Positions 33,653 to 41,427 of a stretch of 58,720 bases of DNA are shown piece by piece (the stretch's first letter is position 1; the number at the start of each line of letters is the position of its first letter). Under the pieces are notes generated by a model that did no database searches, had not been told where the DNA came from, and saw nothing but the letters and a program-made list of their open reading frames with translations. Origin of the DNA: Thermoproteota archaeon (GTDB lineage: Archaea; Thermoproteota; Thermoprotei_A; Sulfolobales; NBVN01); contig JAUQPH010000008.1 in the NCBI GenBank assembly GCA_030550455.1, positions 1 through 58,720 of the forward strand, written 5' to 3'. Both the position numbers and the translations under genes were made by a program.

Positions 33653-34151
33653 GTAATACCTCTAGCTCTAGGGTAGAGCCGCAACGTGGGCATCTCCCCG
33701 GGGCAGTCCCAGTATAGCCACAACTTTTACACCTATATGAGTACCTACTTGGTCTACTCTTCTCTACGTACTTTATCCCGCGGACTTGGATCCCGAGGGA
33801 TAGAGCTACGTCTTGAACGAGCTTGTCGTCTGTGTAGAGAATGGCGGTACCGCACTTCTTCTTAACGTACTCTGCTAGCGCTAAAACTTCTATATCCGTG
33901 CTAGAAAGCTCCTTGAGTAGGCCTAGCTCTCTAGCTTTAGACTTTACAGACGCTACGTGCTCACCTGGTGGAGAGAGCACTACTAACTTACCTGATGCTT
34001 GAGCGAACTCTAACCGCATCCTGCTACTACTATCTAAAACCTCTCTTAAGACTCCCTCGGTTGTGTAAAAGAGTCCGTAACTCAGCTCGACTCCAGCAAA
34101 CATTGCTGCTGAGTCTAGTACTATAGTACTTCTTCTGCAGTCTAAAGGCAT
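33645..34151 (-). CDS. nob1: Endoribonuclease Nob1
   Basis: PIN-domain RNase that makes the 3' end of 16S rRNA. Acidic residues: VLDSAAMFAG (first Asp), STDIEVLALA and YTDDKLVQDV. The C-terminus is the zinc ribbon CKSCGYTG...CPRCGS. 168 residues. Overlaps nadK by 10 nt on the same strand, so the two form an operon. Its 3' end overlaps the convergent archaemetzincin gene by 8 bp. Confidence 0.93.
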   Translation of the reverse strand: MPLDCRRSTIVLDSAAMFAGVELSYGLFYTTEGVLREVLDSSSRMRLEFAQASGKLVVLSPPGEHVASVKSKARELGLLKELSSTDIEVLALAEYVKKKCGTAILYTDDKLVQDVALSLGIQVRGIKYVEKSRPSRYSYRCKSCGYTGTAPGRCPRCGSTLELEVLPR

Positions 34152-34996
34152 CTCTCGAATACCTTCGAGAAGTAGTCTTCAGCGAAGAACCTAATGACTT
34201 TAGCGGGCTTAGGTGCTTTCGACACTGTTATCGTAGCACCTGGCTCAAGCCTTAAGAAGAGTACTCCGTCTACAAATAGCTCCACTGGGTGTGAATCACC
34301 TCCTACTTCAACAGATACCTTAACGTAGTCGGGTAGAACTACGGGTCTAGAGCAGAGAGAGATCGGTGCTAAAGGTGTGACCACTATGGCCCTCATGAGT
34401 GGGTCAACGATCGGCCCTCCGGCGGCTAGGTTATAGGCCGTTGAGCCTATAGGTGTAGACGTTATTACTCCATCACCTACTACCGTGAGCACTCTCTCCG
34501 GTACCCCTCCCTGAGAGTACTTCATGACTCTGAGTCTACAGACCTTACCTCTAGAATCTGAAGAAGTCGTTACTACTGCGTCATTAAGTGCGTAGGGTAG
34601 GCTACCTGCTCTCTCCGCCTGCACTGATAACCTCATGTACTCGTGTAGTGAGTACGCACCACCGAGCAACCTGTCGATCGCTAGTGCGAAATCGTGTGGT
34701 GGAACATCGGCGAGAAACCCCCTCTTTCCGTGTCTAATAGTTAAAACAGGTATCTCTAGGTCTCTAAGTAAGTGCATAGTCCTTAAGATAGTGCCGTCCC
34801 CACCAACGACAGCTACTACGTCTACTTCGTCTACTCCGAGACTGAAGTACCTTAGCCAGTCAATGAGGCCCCTAGTGCGAGAGTCCATATACACCTTCAG
34901 ACCTTTCTGCTCAGCGTACTCAGCTACCCTAAAGGCTAGACTGAGAGCTTCCGCACTATTAAGTTTTGGAACAACTCCTAAAGACTTGAGCCGAAT
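34142..34996 (-). CDS. nadK: NAD kinase
   Basis: Phosphorylates NAD to NADP. Motifs VVGGDGTILRTMHLL and ALNDAVV, then TPIGSTAYNLAAGGPIV. The first in-frame canonical start is GTG 34894, which would remove the first beta-strand and helix. The frame is open and family-like further up (RLKSLGVVPKLNSAEALSLA), to a point 4 nt after the stop of the preceding small gene, where the codons are GTT and ATT (34999-34994). ATT 34996 gives 284 residues. No ATG, GTG or TTG exists there, so the true start codon is non-canonical or a base is wrong. Confidence 0.88.
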   Translation of the reverse strand: MRLKSLGVVPKLNSAEALSLAFRVAEYAEQKGLKVYMDSRTRGLIDWLRYFSLGVDEVDVVAVVGGDGTILRTMHLLRDLEIPVLTIRHGKRGFLADVPPHDFALAIDRLLGGAYSLHEYMRLSVQAERAGSLPYALNDAVVTTSSDSRGKVCRLRVMKYSQGGVPERVLTVVGDGVITSTPIGSTAYNLAAGGPIVDPLMRAIVVTPLAPISLCSRPVVLPDYVKVSVEVGGDSHPVELFVDGVLFLRLEPGATITVSKAPKPAKVIRFFAEDYFSKVFERCL

Positions 34997-35000
34997 AACA

Positions 35001-35201
35001 CTAGACAGAGTTCCAGCCCCGTAGTACCTTAGAGATGAAGTTCTCGGCTAGGTACTCCGACACTCTAACGCTAAAACACTCCGTACACGATAACTCCAGG
35101 GCTCTCTTAGCTCCTCCACTCCCTCTAGATAGCATGGTGAAACCATTAACGACACCCTTCGAAGACGTCGAAACTCTTAACCACTCACTATCTTCTACCA
35201 C
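35001..35201 (-). CDS. Small protein upstream of nadK, unknown function
   Basis: 66 residues from GTG 35201. A TATA element GTTTATAAGG at 35235-35244 lies ~35-40 nt upstream. Contains CTEC in SCTECFSVRVSEYLAENF. The open frame continues upstream without canonical start (…RFIDDEA), so it may be longer. Not recognised. It is 4 nt before the nadK frame and heads the operon with nadK and nob1. Confidence 0.55.
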   Translation of the reverse strand: MVEDSEWLRVSTSSKGVVNGFTMLSRGSGGAKRALELSCTECFSVRVSEYLAENFISKVLRGWNSV

Positions 35202-35407
35202 TGCTTCGTCATCAATAAATCGAGTGCGATATGACCTTATAAACGTTAACCACGAACTGAAGCTGAGTGGATAGTCCTACGCCTAAACCTCGCTAGTAGT
35301 GGGTAGGTTTCGAGCTACCGCACCCTGAGAGCGCTGTAAAAACTTAAGGTCCTAATCGTGCTCGCAGAAATAAGTCTCGGTAAAACCTATTGTGCGGTAG
35401 TTAGTCA

Positions 35408-36454
35408 GTGGTGCAAGAGGCTAGTAGGTTAGCTGAGTGCGTGGAAGTCGAGAGCGTGAGCGCAGATAAAGCTATTTCACTACTGCGGAGCTTCGGACTC
35501 CTCCTACCAAACCACTCAGTGAAGAGCGACCGCTTGCGTAGAGTTGTTAGAGTCCCGGTGGTGGAAGGCTCTACTTCGCAGGCTGTCGAGATCCTGCGGA
35601 ATCGCGGTATTTTTTCAGTACCTTGCGTTGATCTCTTTAAGACTGGCTCCAGGGGGGTACGCTTTATCGACCTGCTCCGAGGTCTCCTCCCTGAGGATGT
35701 CTTACGTAGAGTCCCTAGGTCTTATCAGTTAATAGGTAGTATAGCTATCATACATCTTCCAGAAGACCTCCTAAGCTACGGTTCTTTAGTGGGTGAGGCG
35801 ATAGCTAGAGTGTCGCCAGGTGTGAAAACCGTCTATACTTCGACGGCAACTGAGGGCGAGTTCAGGGTTAAGAGGCTAGTTAAGATATGGGGTGAAGACT
35901 TGTCGGAGACCGTACACACTGAGTACGGGATCAAGCTGTGTGTAGACGTAAAGAAGGTATACTTCAATCCATCACTATCCTACGAACACTGGAGAGTTTC
36001 GGAGGAGGTTAGAGACGGTGAGAAAGTACTGGACCTGTTTTCCGGTATTGGACCTTACTCTCTCCACATAGCGTCGAAAAGAAGTGCTACATGCTTTGCG
36101 GTAGACTCTAACCCGTGGGCAATAGTTTACTTAGCTAAGTCCATAAGCTTAAACAAGCTAAAGGGTAGAGTAGTGCCAGTGCTATCTAAGGTTGAGGAGT
36201 TTCTAGAGCTTGTTAGCGAAAGAGCCTTTAGTAGGGTGATAATAGACCTTCCACATAGGTCTCTTGAGTACTTAAGCGACGTGCTGAACGTTCTATCGTG
36301 TGGTGGCGTAGGGCATGTGTATGCCGTAAGTGGGGAAGAACCTCCAGAACTCAAACCTCTTAAAAGCGCGTATCTCGCTGAGGTCAGAAAAGTTCTAGAG
36401 TACGCACCGAGGAAGTACATCTACGGATTGAAGATAGTTAAAACATGCAGTTAG
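35408..36454 (+). CDS. trm5: tRNA (guanine37-N1)-methyltransferase Trm5
   Basis: Puts m1G37 in tRNA to keep the reading frame. 348 residues. The N-terminal domain, then the Trm5 block TEYGIKLCVDVKKVYFNPSL, and the SAM site VLDLFSGIGPYSLHIA followed by AVDSNPWAI. Motif IV is DLPH instead of the usual NLPP/NLPH, a conservative change of the active-site Asn to Asp. Single gene, divergent from the nadK operon. Confidence 0.9.
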   Translation: MVQEASRLAECVEVESVSADKAISLLRSFGLLLPNHSVKSDRLRRVVRVPVVEGSTSQAVEILRNRGIFSVPCVDLFKTGSRGVRFIDLLRGLLPEDVLRRVPRSYQLIGSIAIIHLPEDLLSYGSLVGEAIARVSPGVKTVYTSTATEGEFRVKRLVKIWGEDLSETVHTEYGIKLCVDVKKVYFNPSLSYEHWRVSEEVRDGEKVLDLFSGIGPYSLHIASKRSATCFAVDSNPWAIVYLAKSISLNKLKGRVVPVLSKVEEFLELVSERAFSRVIIDLPHRSLEYLSDVLNVLSCGGVGHVYAVSGEEPPELKPLKSAYLAEVRKVLEYAPRKYIYGLKIVKTCS

Positions 36455-36595
36455 CGCCAGGAAAATCTTTACTCTCCTAGCCCTAGAAAACGGCGAAATC
36501 GAGAAAGATCTGCTCAAACTTAACATAGACCTACATGCTGGACCATAGAGGTATAGTGTCCAGCTACCTTGATTACCTAAACCCATGTGCGGAAG

Positions 36596-36821
36596 GACTG
36601 TCCGCAGGTTGTTTAGTTTTAGTTTTTCTAGTTGTTTTGGTTATCTCTGTGGGTTTCGGGAGCCGACATAAAGGTGTATAAACAACCACGTGTTTTAGTA
36701 GCTGGGAGACGGTGGGCTAGTGAGCTGTTGGAGGAGAGAGCGGGGATATCTAGGTGGGGTGAACCCGCTCCCAGAAAAAACGAAAACTAGAATAACCAAA
36801 AACAACCACGTTGATGAGCGC
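36596..36821 (+). repeat. CTAG-centred repeat interrupted by a 159-bp insertion
   Basis: Left arm 36596-36631 and right arm 36787-36821 are identical to the two halves of the element at 32923-32989. Between them lie 155 bp, flanked on both sides by CTAG, so the uninterrupted copy looks like the empty site with a 4-bp target duplication (or this copy is the ancestor and the other a deletion). The insert ends are imperfect inverted repeats (CTAGTT…CGGGAGC on the left, GCTCCCAG…AACTAG on the right) and it holds a GGGGTGAACC-rich middle. No ORF of note. Confidence 0.72.
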
Positions 36822-36847
36822 AAGCAACTGCTAAAAGCCGTCGAGTT

Positions 36848-37309
36848 TTATGAAGTGAGGTATTCAAGTATCTTCTTAAACTTCTTCAGGTCCTCAATTC
36901 CCTCCTTCAGGTACTCAAGTCCGTACTCAGTAATACTGTAGAGCTTTCTTGCTGCTCCTCTTTCACTCGTCTCCCACTTGGATAGTATCATACCTTTTTC
37001 CTCAAGAATTGAGAGTATGGTATATATGGCTGAACCGGGGACATCAATGTCTAGCTTACTCTTAAGGGTTTCTCTTATTTCACTACCGTGAAGAGGTTTC
37101 TCCTCTAGTAGCTTCAAGACTAGTAGGTGTAGTGGTCCTCGAACGGGGAAGTGCTTGTGGTGCCTATGGTGTTTGTGGTGCCAGTGGTGGTGGCAACCGT
37201 GGTGTCCTTTGTGGTGCTCGAAGAACTCCTCTTGCTCTTCCCCAAGTTCCTCTGGTTTCTCCTCTTCGTGATGTTCTTCGTGGTGCTCGAAGTGTTCTTT
37301 TTCGTGCAT
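36848..37309 (-). CDS. PadR-family regulator with His-rich N-terminal metal-binding region
   Basis: 153 residues. The first ~55 are almost only His, Glu and Lys (HEEHHEEEK, HHWHHKHHRHHKH), a strong Ni/Zn/Co-binding sequence. The rest is a PadR winged helix: LHLLVLKLLEEKPLHGSEI, VPGSAIYTILSILEEKGMI, and the wing GAARKLYSITEYG. Such proteins repress in a ligand-dependent way; here the ligand is probably a metal ion. Two identical palindromes in its own promoter indicate autoregulation, and the same palindrome precedes the archaemetzincin gene. Confidence 0.85.
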   Translation of the reverse strand: MHEKEHFEHHEEHHEEEKPEELGEEQEEFFEHHKGHHGCHHHWHHKHHRHHKHFPVRGPLHLLVLKLLEEKPLHGSEIRETLKSKLDIDVPGSAIYTILSILEEKGMILSKWETSERGAARKLYSITEYGLEYLKEGIEDLKKFKKILEYLTS

Positions 37310-37324
37310 GGTTACACCAAATAT

Positions 37325-37335
37325 AGTAAGTTACT
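37325..37335. promoter_or_regulatory. Palindromic operator O1 of the PadR gene
   Basis: AGTAAGTTACT, an 11-bp palindrome with a single central base, 16 bp before the ATG of the PadR gene, between its TATA box and start. Identical to O2. Confidence 0.65.
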
Positions 37336-37358
37336 GGAGTTAATAAATTTTTTGACAC

Positions 37359-37369
37359 AGTAAGTTACT
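37359..37369. promoter_or_regulatory. Palindromic operator O2 of the PadR gene
   Basis: Second AGTAAGTTACT, 34 bp from O1. The AT-rich promoter core (TTTATTAA on the minus strand) lies between the two, so occupied operators would flank the TATA box. The distance is about three helical turns, which suits cooperative binding of two dimers. Confidence 0.65.
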
Positions 37370-37484
37370 TATCACCATGGTGATTGCGAAGTCGGTTTCC
37401 TCTTCTACTGCTCTGCTTTAGTGAATGCTTAAAGAAGGTAGCGGGCTTTTATTTAACGGAGTTAATAGTTCATAGTGATTACAG

Positions 37485-39275
37485 ATGGAAGTGAGTAAGG
37501 CGTCCGAGTTTTTGATTAGTGATAGAGTCATTAAGATCGCTGATAGAGTCGTAGCTGTCGGCGGCCCTATCCCGAAGCTCAAGGGTGGAGAAAAGCTAGT
37601 GAGATACACGAACTCTATTTGTCCTTACTGTAACGCTCTCCTCCCAGCTGTTATTGTCGAGAGAGATGGTAAGTGGTTCATTAGGAAGATCTGTCCCGAG
37701 CACGGTGAAATAGAGGACGTTTACCAAGGAGACGCTGAGTACGCAAAGAGGTTGGAGAAGTTCTTTATCGAGGGAAGGGGACCTCGGCACGCATACACCG
37801 ACCTCACAGCACCGTGTCCGTACAGCTGCGGGCTCTGCCCTATACACATGAGTCACACGGCTATAGCTAACCTAGTAGCTACGAATAGATGCGACTTAGA
37901 CTGCTGGTTCTGCTTCTTTTATGCGGAAAAGAGCGGCTTTGTTTACGAGCCGGACTTGAGCCAGATCAAGTACATGGTTGAGCAGCTACTTAAGCAGAAG
38001 GTAACACCCGTGATTCAGGTAACCGGTGGTGAGCCTACAGTAAGAGAGGACCTGCCGGAAATCATCAGCTTACTTAAGAGTATGGGTGTTAAACACATAC
38101 AGCTCAATACTCACGCCATAACTTTCGCAAGACTGTACGTAGATAAGGGTCTTGAAGCAGCCGCATCCTATGCTCGCGACTTGAGGACCAGGGGAGTAAA
38201 CACTGTATACATGAGCTTCGACGGTGTATCACCGAGAGCTAACCCCAAGAACCACTGGGAGGCTCCCTACGCCCTAGAGGCTTTTAGAGCCGGTGGTATG
38301 ACTAGCGTAGTTCTAGTTCCAGTAATCATAAAGAATGTGAACACCGAGGAGCTGGGAGACATAGTGAGGTTTGCTGCTCTAAACCAAGACGTAGTGCGTG
38401 GTGTAAACTTCCAACCCGTATCTCTCACTGGGATGATTAGGAGGGCTGAGAGAGAGAAGCTGAGGATAACTATATCGGACGCAGTAAAGCTTATCGAAGA
38501 GCAGACTCGGGGACAGATCAAGAAGGAAGACTGGTTCCCGGTGCCGGCATCAGTCCCCATATCGGAGTTCATAGAGAGGCTTGCCGGAGACTTCAAGTTC
38601 GAGATGGCTAACCACCCACATTGCGGTGTAGCAACGTACGTCTACACGAGGGTTCTAGACAGAGGGAGTGCTGAAGTGGAGTTCATACCTATAACTAGGT
38701 TTATCGACGTCTACGGACTCCTCGACTACTTAGTAGAGAAATCGGAAGAACTTAGAAAAGGTGGGTTTAAGTCTTTTGTAGGGCTTAAGCTAGTAGCCAA
38801 CCTAGTCTCTAAGTACGTTAGGTGGGGTGATGTACCGAGGGAGCTGAGGAGTGTGTTACCGAAGATGCTGGCAAACATATTCATTAAGAGGTCTTACGAA
38901 GCTCTCGGCGAGTGGCACTACAAGATGCTGTTTTTAGGTATGATGCACTTCATGGACCTCTACAACTACGACGTCGAGAGAGTAATGAGGTGTAACGTAC
39001 ACTACCTCATGCCCGACGGAAGGGTCATACCGTTCTGTACGTTCAACGTCATGAGTGATGTCTATAGAGACTACGTACAGAAGAAGTACGTGCTCCCACT
39101 AGAGGAGTGGAAGTCCAAGATGGGGAGCAGTTCGTTAGAGTCGATAAAGTACAGGAGGAGTGCTGAACTCATAAAGAAGCTAACCACTGGAGAACCCTAC
39201 ATCAGGACGTACAGACCGTGGCTCCACAGGTGGGTAGACCTCTACCCATGGATTAAGGAGTACTCCTCGAGCTAG
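37485..39275 (+). CDS. tes: Radical SAM enzyme, tetraether lipid synthase (Tes/MJ0619-like)
   Basis: 596 residues. N-terminal Cys knuckle CPYCNALLPA, second cluster region CPYSCGLCPIH, radical SAM site NRCDLDCWFC (CxxxCxxC) with TGGEPTVRED, and a C-terminal Cys region YLMPDGRVIPFC. This set is that of Tes, which joins the phytanyl tails of archaeal diether lipids to make GDGT membranes. Fits a hyperthermophile. The next (convergent) gene panB overlaps its 3' end by 23 bp. Lipid substrate assigned by family, not tested here. Confidence 0.85.
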   Translation: MEVSKASEFLISDRVIKIADRVVAVGGPIPKLKGGEKLVRYTNSICPYCNALLPAVIVERDGKWFIRKICPEHGEIEDVYQGDAEYAKRLEKFFIEGRGPRHAYTDLTAPCPYSCGLCPIHMSHTAIANLVATNRCDLDCWFCFFYAEKSGFVYEPDLSQIKYMVEQLLKQKVTPVIQVTGGEPTVREDLPEIISLLKSMGVKHIQLNTHAITFARLYVDKGLEAAASYARDLRTRGVNTVYMSFDGVSPRANPKNHWEAPYALEAFRAGGMTSVVLVPVIIKNVNTEELGDIVRFAALNQDVVRGVNFQPVSLTGMIRRAEREKLRITISDAVKLIEEQTRGQIKKEDWFPVPASVPISEFIERLAGDFKFEMANHPHCGVATYVYTRVLDRGSAEVEFIPITRFIDVYGLLDYLVEKSEELRKGGFKSFVGLKLVANLVSKYVRWGDVPRELRSVLPKMLANIFIKRSYEALGEWHYKMLFLGMMHFMDLYNYDVERVMRCNVHYLMPDGRVIPFCTFNVMSDVYRDYVQKKYVLPLEEWKSKMGSSSLESIKYRRSAELIKKLTTGEPYIRTYRPWLHRWVDLYPWIKEYSSS

Positions 39276-40122
39276 ACCTCTTTTTACTCAGTATGTCTAG
39301 TAACTTACTGAGCTCGTCTGGGTGCATCCTGAAGTAGTGTCTTTCCTCAGGGAAGGAGCCGGTTCTCACTTCATCAGCGTAGGACTTGAGGGCGTTCTTG
39401 AAGACTTCGTACCCTTCAGCATACTTCTTTACGAAAGGTGGTGGACTCGTGTTCAAGCCTACGAGGTCGTGGAAGACTAGTATCTGACCGTCGCAGTAGG
39501 GTCCAGCCCCGATACATATCGTAGGTACCTTGAGTGCTTTAGTCACTTCTGCTGCTACCTCGGATGTAGTGAACTCTATCACTATCGAGAACACTCCGGC
39601 CTCCTCGAGTGCTTTAGAGTCTTCGTAAACCCTTACACCATCTTCTGCTGTCTTACCTCTAACTCTCATACCTAAAACTAGGTACCTCTGGGGGTTGAGC
39701 CCCACGTGACCCATAACCGGGATCCCTGCTTTCACCATTGCCTCAACTCTATCTACTATTTCTACACCTCCCTCAACTTTAACAGCGTCAGCACCCAACT
39801 TGATGTACTTACCAGCGTTTCTAACGGCTTCTTCGCGGCTTACTTCGTAAGTTAGAAAAGGCATGTCGGCGACAACTAGAGCTCTAGGTGATGCTGACAC
39901 AACTGCTTTAAGGTGGTGGGCGACGTCTTGGAATGTGACTGGTATTGTCGACTTGTAGCCCATGACCACCATCCCGAGGGAGTCTCCAACGAGAATGCCG
40001 TCGACTCCAGCTTCATCAGCTAGCTTAGCCTGTACGTACTCGTATGCTGTAACCATGACTATCTTCTTTCCCTCCTTCTTCAGCTTTATGAAGTGGTACG
40101 GTGTTACTTTATCTTTAGACAT
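39253..40122 (-). CDS. panB: 3-methyl-2-oxobutanoate hydroxymethyltransferase (ketopantoate hydroxymethyltransferase)
   Basis: Adds a hydroxymethyl group to ketoisovalerate in the pantothenate/CoA route. 289 residues with VTAYEYVQAKLADEAGVD, ILVGDSLGMVVMGY, MPFLTYE, VKVEGG, MGHVGLNPQ and IGAGPYCDGQILV. ATG 40122 overlaps the panE stop by 8 nt, so panE-panB form an operon. Confidence 0.95.
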   Translation of the reverse strand: MSKDKVTPYHFIKLKKEGKKIVMVTAYEYVQAKLADEAGVDGILVGDSLGMVVMGYKSTIPVTFQDVAHHLKAVVSASPRALVVADMPFLTYEVSREEAVRNAGKYIKLGADAVKVEGGVEIVDRVEAMVKAGIPVMGHVGLNPQRYLVLGMRVRGKTAEDGVRVYEDSKALEEAGVFSIVIEFTTSEVAAEVTKALKVPTICIGAGPYCDGQILVFHDLVGLNTSPPPFVKKYAEGYEVFKNALKSYADEVRTGSFPEERHYFRMHPDELSKLLDILSKKRSSSRSTP

Positions 40123-41011
40123 GCCTACACATCACCTCTAAGCTCTTAACTAAGTAGTATAGTAGCTCGTTGTAGGGTGTGGGTACGTTCAAATCCCTAC
40201 CTAACTTAACTACAGCGCCATTTATGTAATCTACCTCAGTCTTCCTACACTTTCTTAAGTCCGCTAGTGTTGACGAAATGTTTCCAGCAGTTTTCTCTGC
40301 TACCTTTATTGCTTCCTCTTCTGGGTCTGCTGGGAGCTCTATACCTATACGCTTAGCTACTTCAGCAACTTCTCTCGCTACCAATCGAGTCGCACTCGCT
40401 AACTCCGGGACCTTAGCTAAGTACCCGTTGGGAACTCCCAGTACTGCTGTAAGAGCATTTATTGAAGCATTTACAGCTAGCTTTAGCCATCTATACGGCT
40501 CTATGTTACGGACTACTTCAACGTTCAGTACCCTGAAGTAGTCTACCAAGTGATAGAGGTAGCTAGGTGGCTCCCCCCTGGTACCGATATAGCTCCTCGA
40601 GCCCCCGACCCACACGAATTCCTCACGCTCTTCGCTATAGTAAACCCCGTGGTTTAGAACTAGCTGAGCAACTCTACCCGAGCCGAGAACTTCTTCAGCA
40701 GCTTCGAGTACACCGAGACCATTCTGAGTAAACACGACTAAGTTGAAGTTGAGATAGCGAAGCCTCGCAATAACCTCTAGAGCATCATACGCTTTAGTAG
40801 TCACCACTACGTAATCCCAGTACCCACCTATGCTGTCCCACGTAGTAAAGTCCGCATCTAGCTCTACTACGTTGTTACTTAGTGACCTAATCTTCCTACT
40901 TCTTAGAGTGGACTTGAAGACAACGGTAGGTCGTACTCCAGATAGGTTAAAGGCGTGAGTAATGAGGGAACCTACACAGCCGGACCCTACGATCAGTACT
41001 AACGGGGCTAT
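40115..41011 (-). CDS. panE: 2-dehydropantoate 2-reductase (ketopantoate reductase)
   Basis: NADPH-dependent reduction of ketopantoate to pantoate. C-terminal part has RWLKLAVNASINALTAVLG with the catalytic Lys and conserved Asn. The first canonical start in frame is GTG 40807, but that loses the NADPH-binding fold. Upstream the frame encodes PLVLIVGSGCVGSLITHAF, a proper GxGxxG Rossmann start, and reaches a TAA just above 41012. The only plausible initiator is ATA 41011, with GGTG a few bases upstream, giving 298 residues, the usual size. Confidence 0.9.
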   Translation of the reverse strand: MAPLVLIVGSGCVGSLITHAFNLSGVRPTVVFKSTLRSRKIRSLSNNVVELDADFTTWDSIGGYWDYVVVTTKAYDALEVIARLRYLNFNLVVFTQNGLGVLEAAEEVLGSGRVAQLVLNHGVYYSEEREEFVWVGGSRSYIGTRGEPPSYLYHLVDYFRVLNVEVVRNIEPYRWLKLAVNASINALTAVLGVPNGYLAKVPELASATRLVAREVAEVAKRIGIELPADPEEEAIKVAEKTAGNISSTLADLRKCRKTEVDYINGAVVKLGRDLNVPTPYNELLYYLVKSLEVMCRHV

Positions 41012-41105
41012 CCTTTACACCAAGCTTTATTAGCTTAACTAATTAAAAGAGGGTTAGTTAACTACGATAACCTTATGTAGAATTACGAGGTTCGGACCTC
41101 GTATT

Positions 41106-41120
41106 GGTTTATATGGGTTG
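41106..41120 (+). promoter_or_regulatory. TATA promoter of a second putative small RNA
   Basis: GGTTTATATGGGTTG, matching the element at 16262 in 14 of 15 positions and placed ~25 nt before a hairpin-rich non-coding stretch. Confidence 0.5.
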
Positions 41121-41129
41121 AACTGCTTG

Positions 41130-41255
41130 AATGGTCGCCCGTACTCATTAACTAGGTTGTTTCAGCTTTACTGAACACAGATCCATCCCATCTGTCGTCC
41201 CCATACTCCCCACCTGCGGTTCCCGCAGTTCACTAGGTTCCCTAGGGCCATCGGC
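41130..41255 (+). ncRNA. Intergenic RNA candidate made of four consecutive hairpins
   Basis: Four perfect hairpins follow one another: TTCAG/CTGAA (41161-41175), ACAGAT/ATCTGT (41177-41195), CTGCGG/CCGCAG (41214-41228) and CTAGG/CCTAG (41233-41245); the last two both have a TTC loop. A further TCGCC (41134) to GGCGA (41253) pairing could close the whole. There is no ORF. The shared promoter element upstream supports plus-strand transcription. Family unknown; a hairpin array like this could also be an H/ACA-like guide, but no ACA end was placed. Confidence 0.5.
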
Positions 41256-41332
41256 GAAGAGCGGCTAACAAGCTCAGAAGTACTTAAACACCAGGTTTTC
41301 CATATGTTTTAGGTGATTGGTTCTCGGAATCC

Positions 41333-41386
41333 GTAGGAACAACCCGAATAACTAGGAAAACAAAAACAACCTGTAGGCAGTCTACT
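41333..41386 (-). repeat. Diverged, inverted copy of the CTAG-centred repeat
   Basis: On the minus strand this reads AGACTGCCTACAGGTTGTTT, then TTGTTTTCCTAG, similar to the left arms at 32923 and 36596. The part after CTAG differs (TTATTCGGGTTGTT), as if the right half were inverted. It is intergenic, like the other two copies. Confidence 0.55.
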
Positions 41387-41427
41387 GCTGACAAGAGGAT
41401 TTATGGGGGAGAGGTTTTGATAGGAGT

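Noticed and set aside
41080-41100. Second T-loop-like hairpin (ACGAGGTTCGGACCTCGT)
   Set aside because: It is a simple perfect hairpin with no cloverleaf on either side.
32923-41386. The CTAG-centred repeats as a CRISPR array
   Set aside because: Copies are kilobases apart, of both orientations and not separated by regular spacers.
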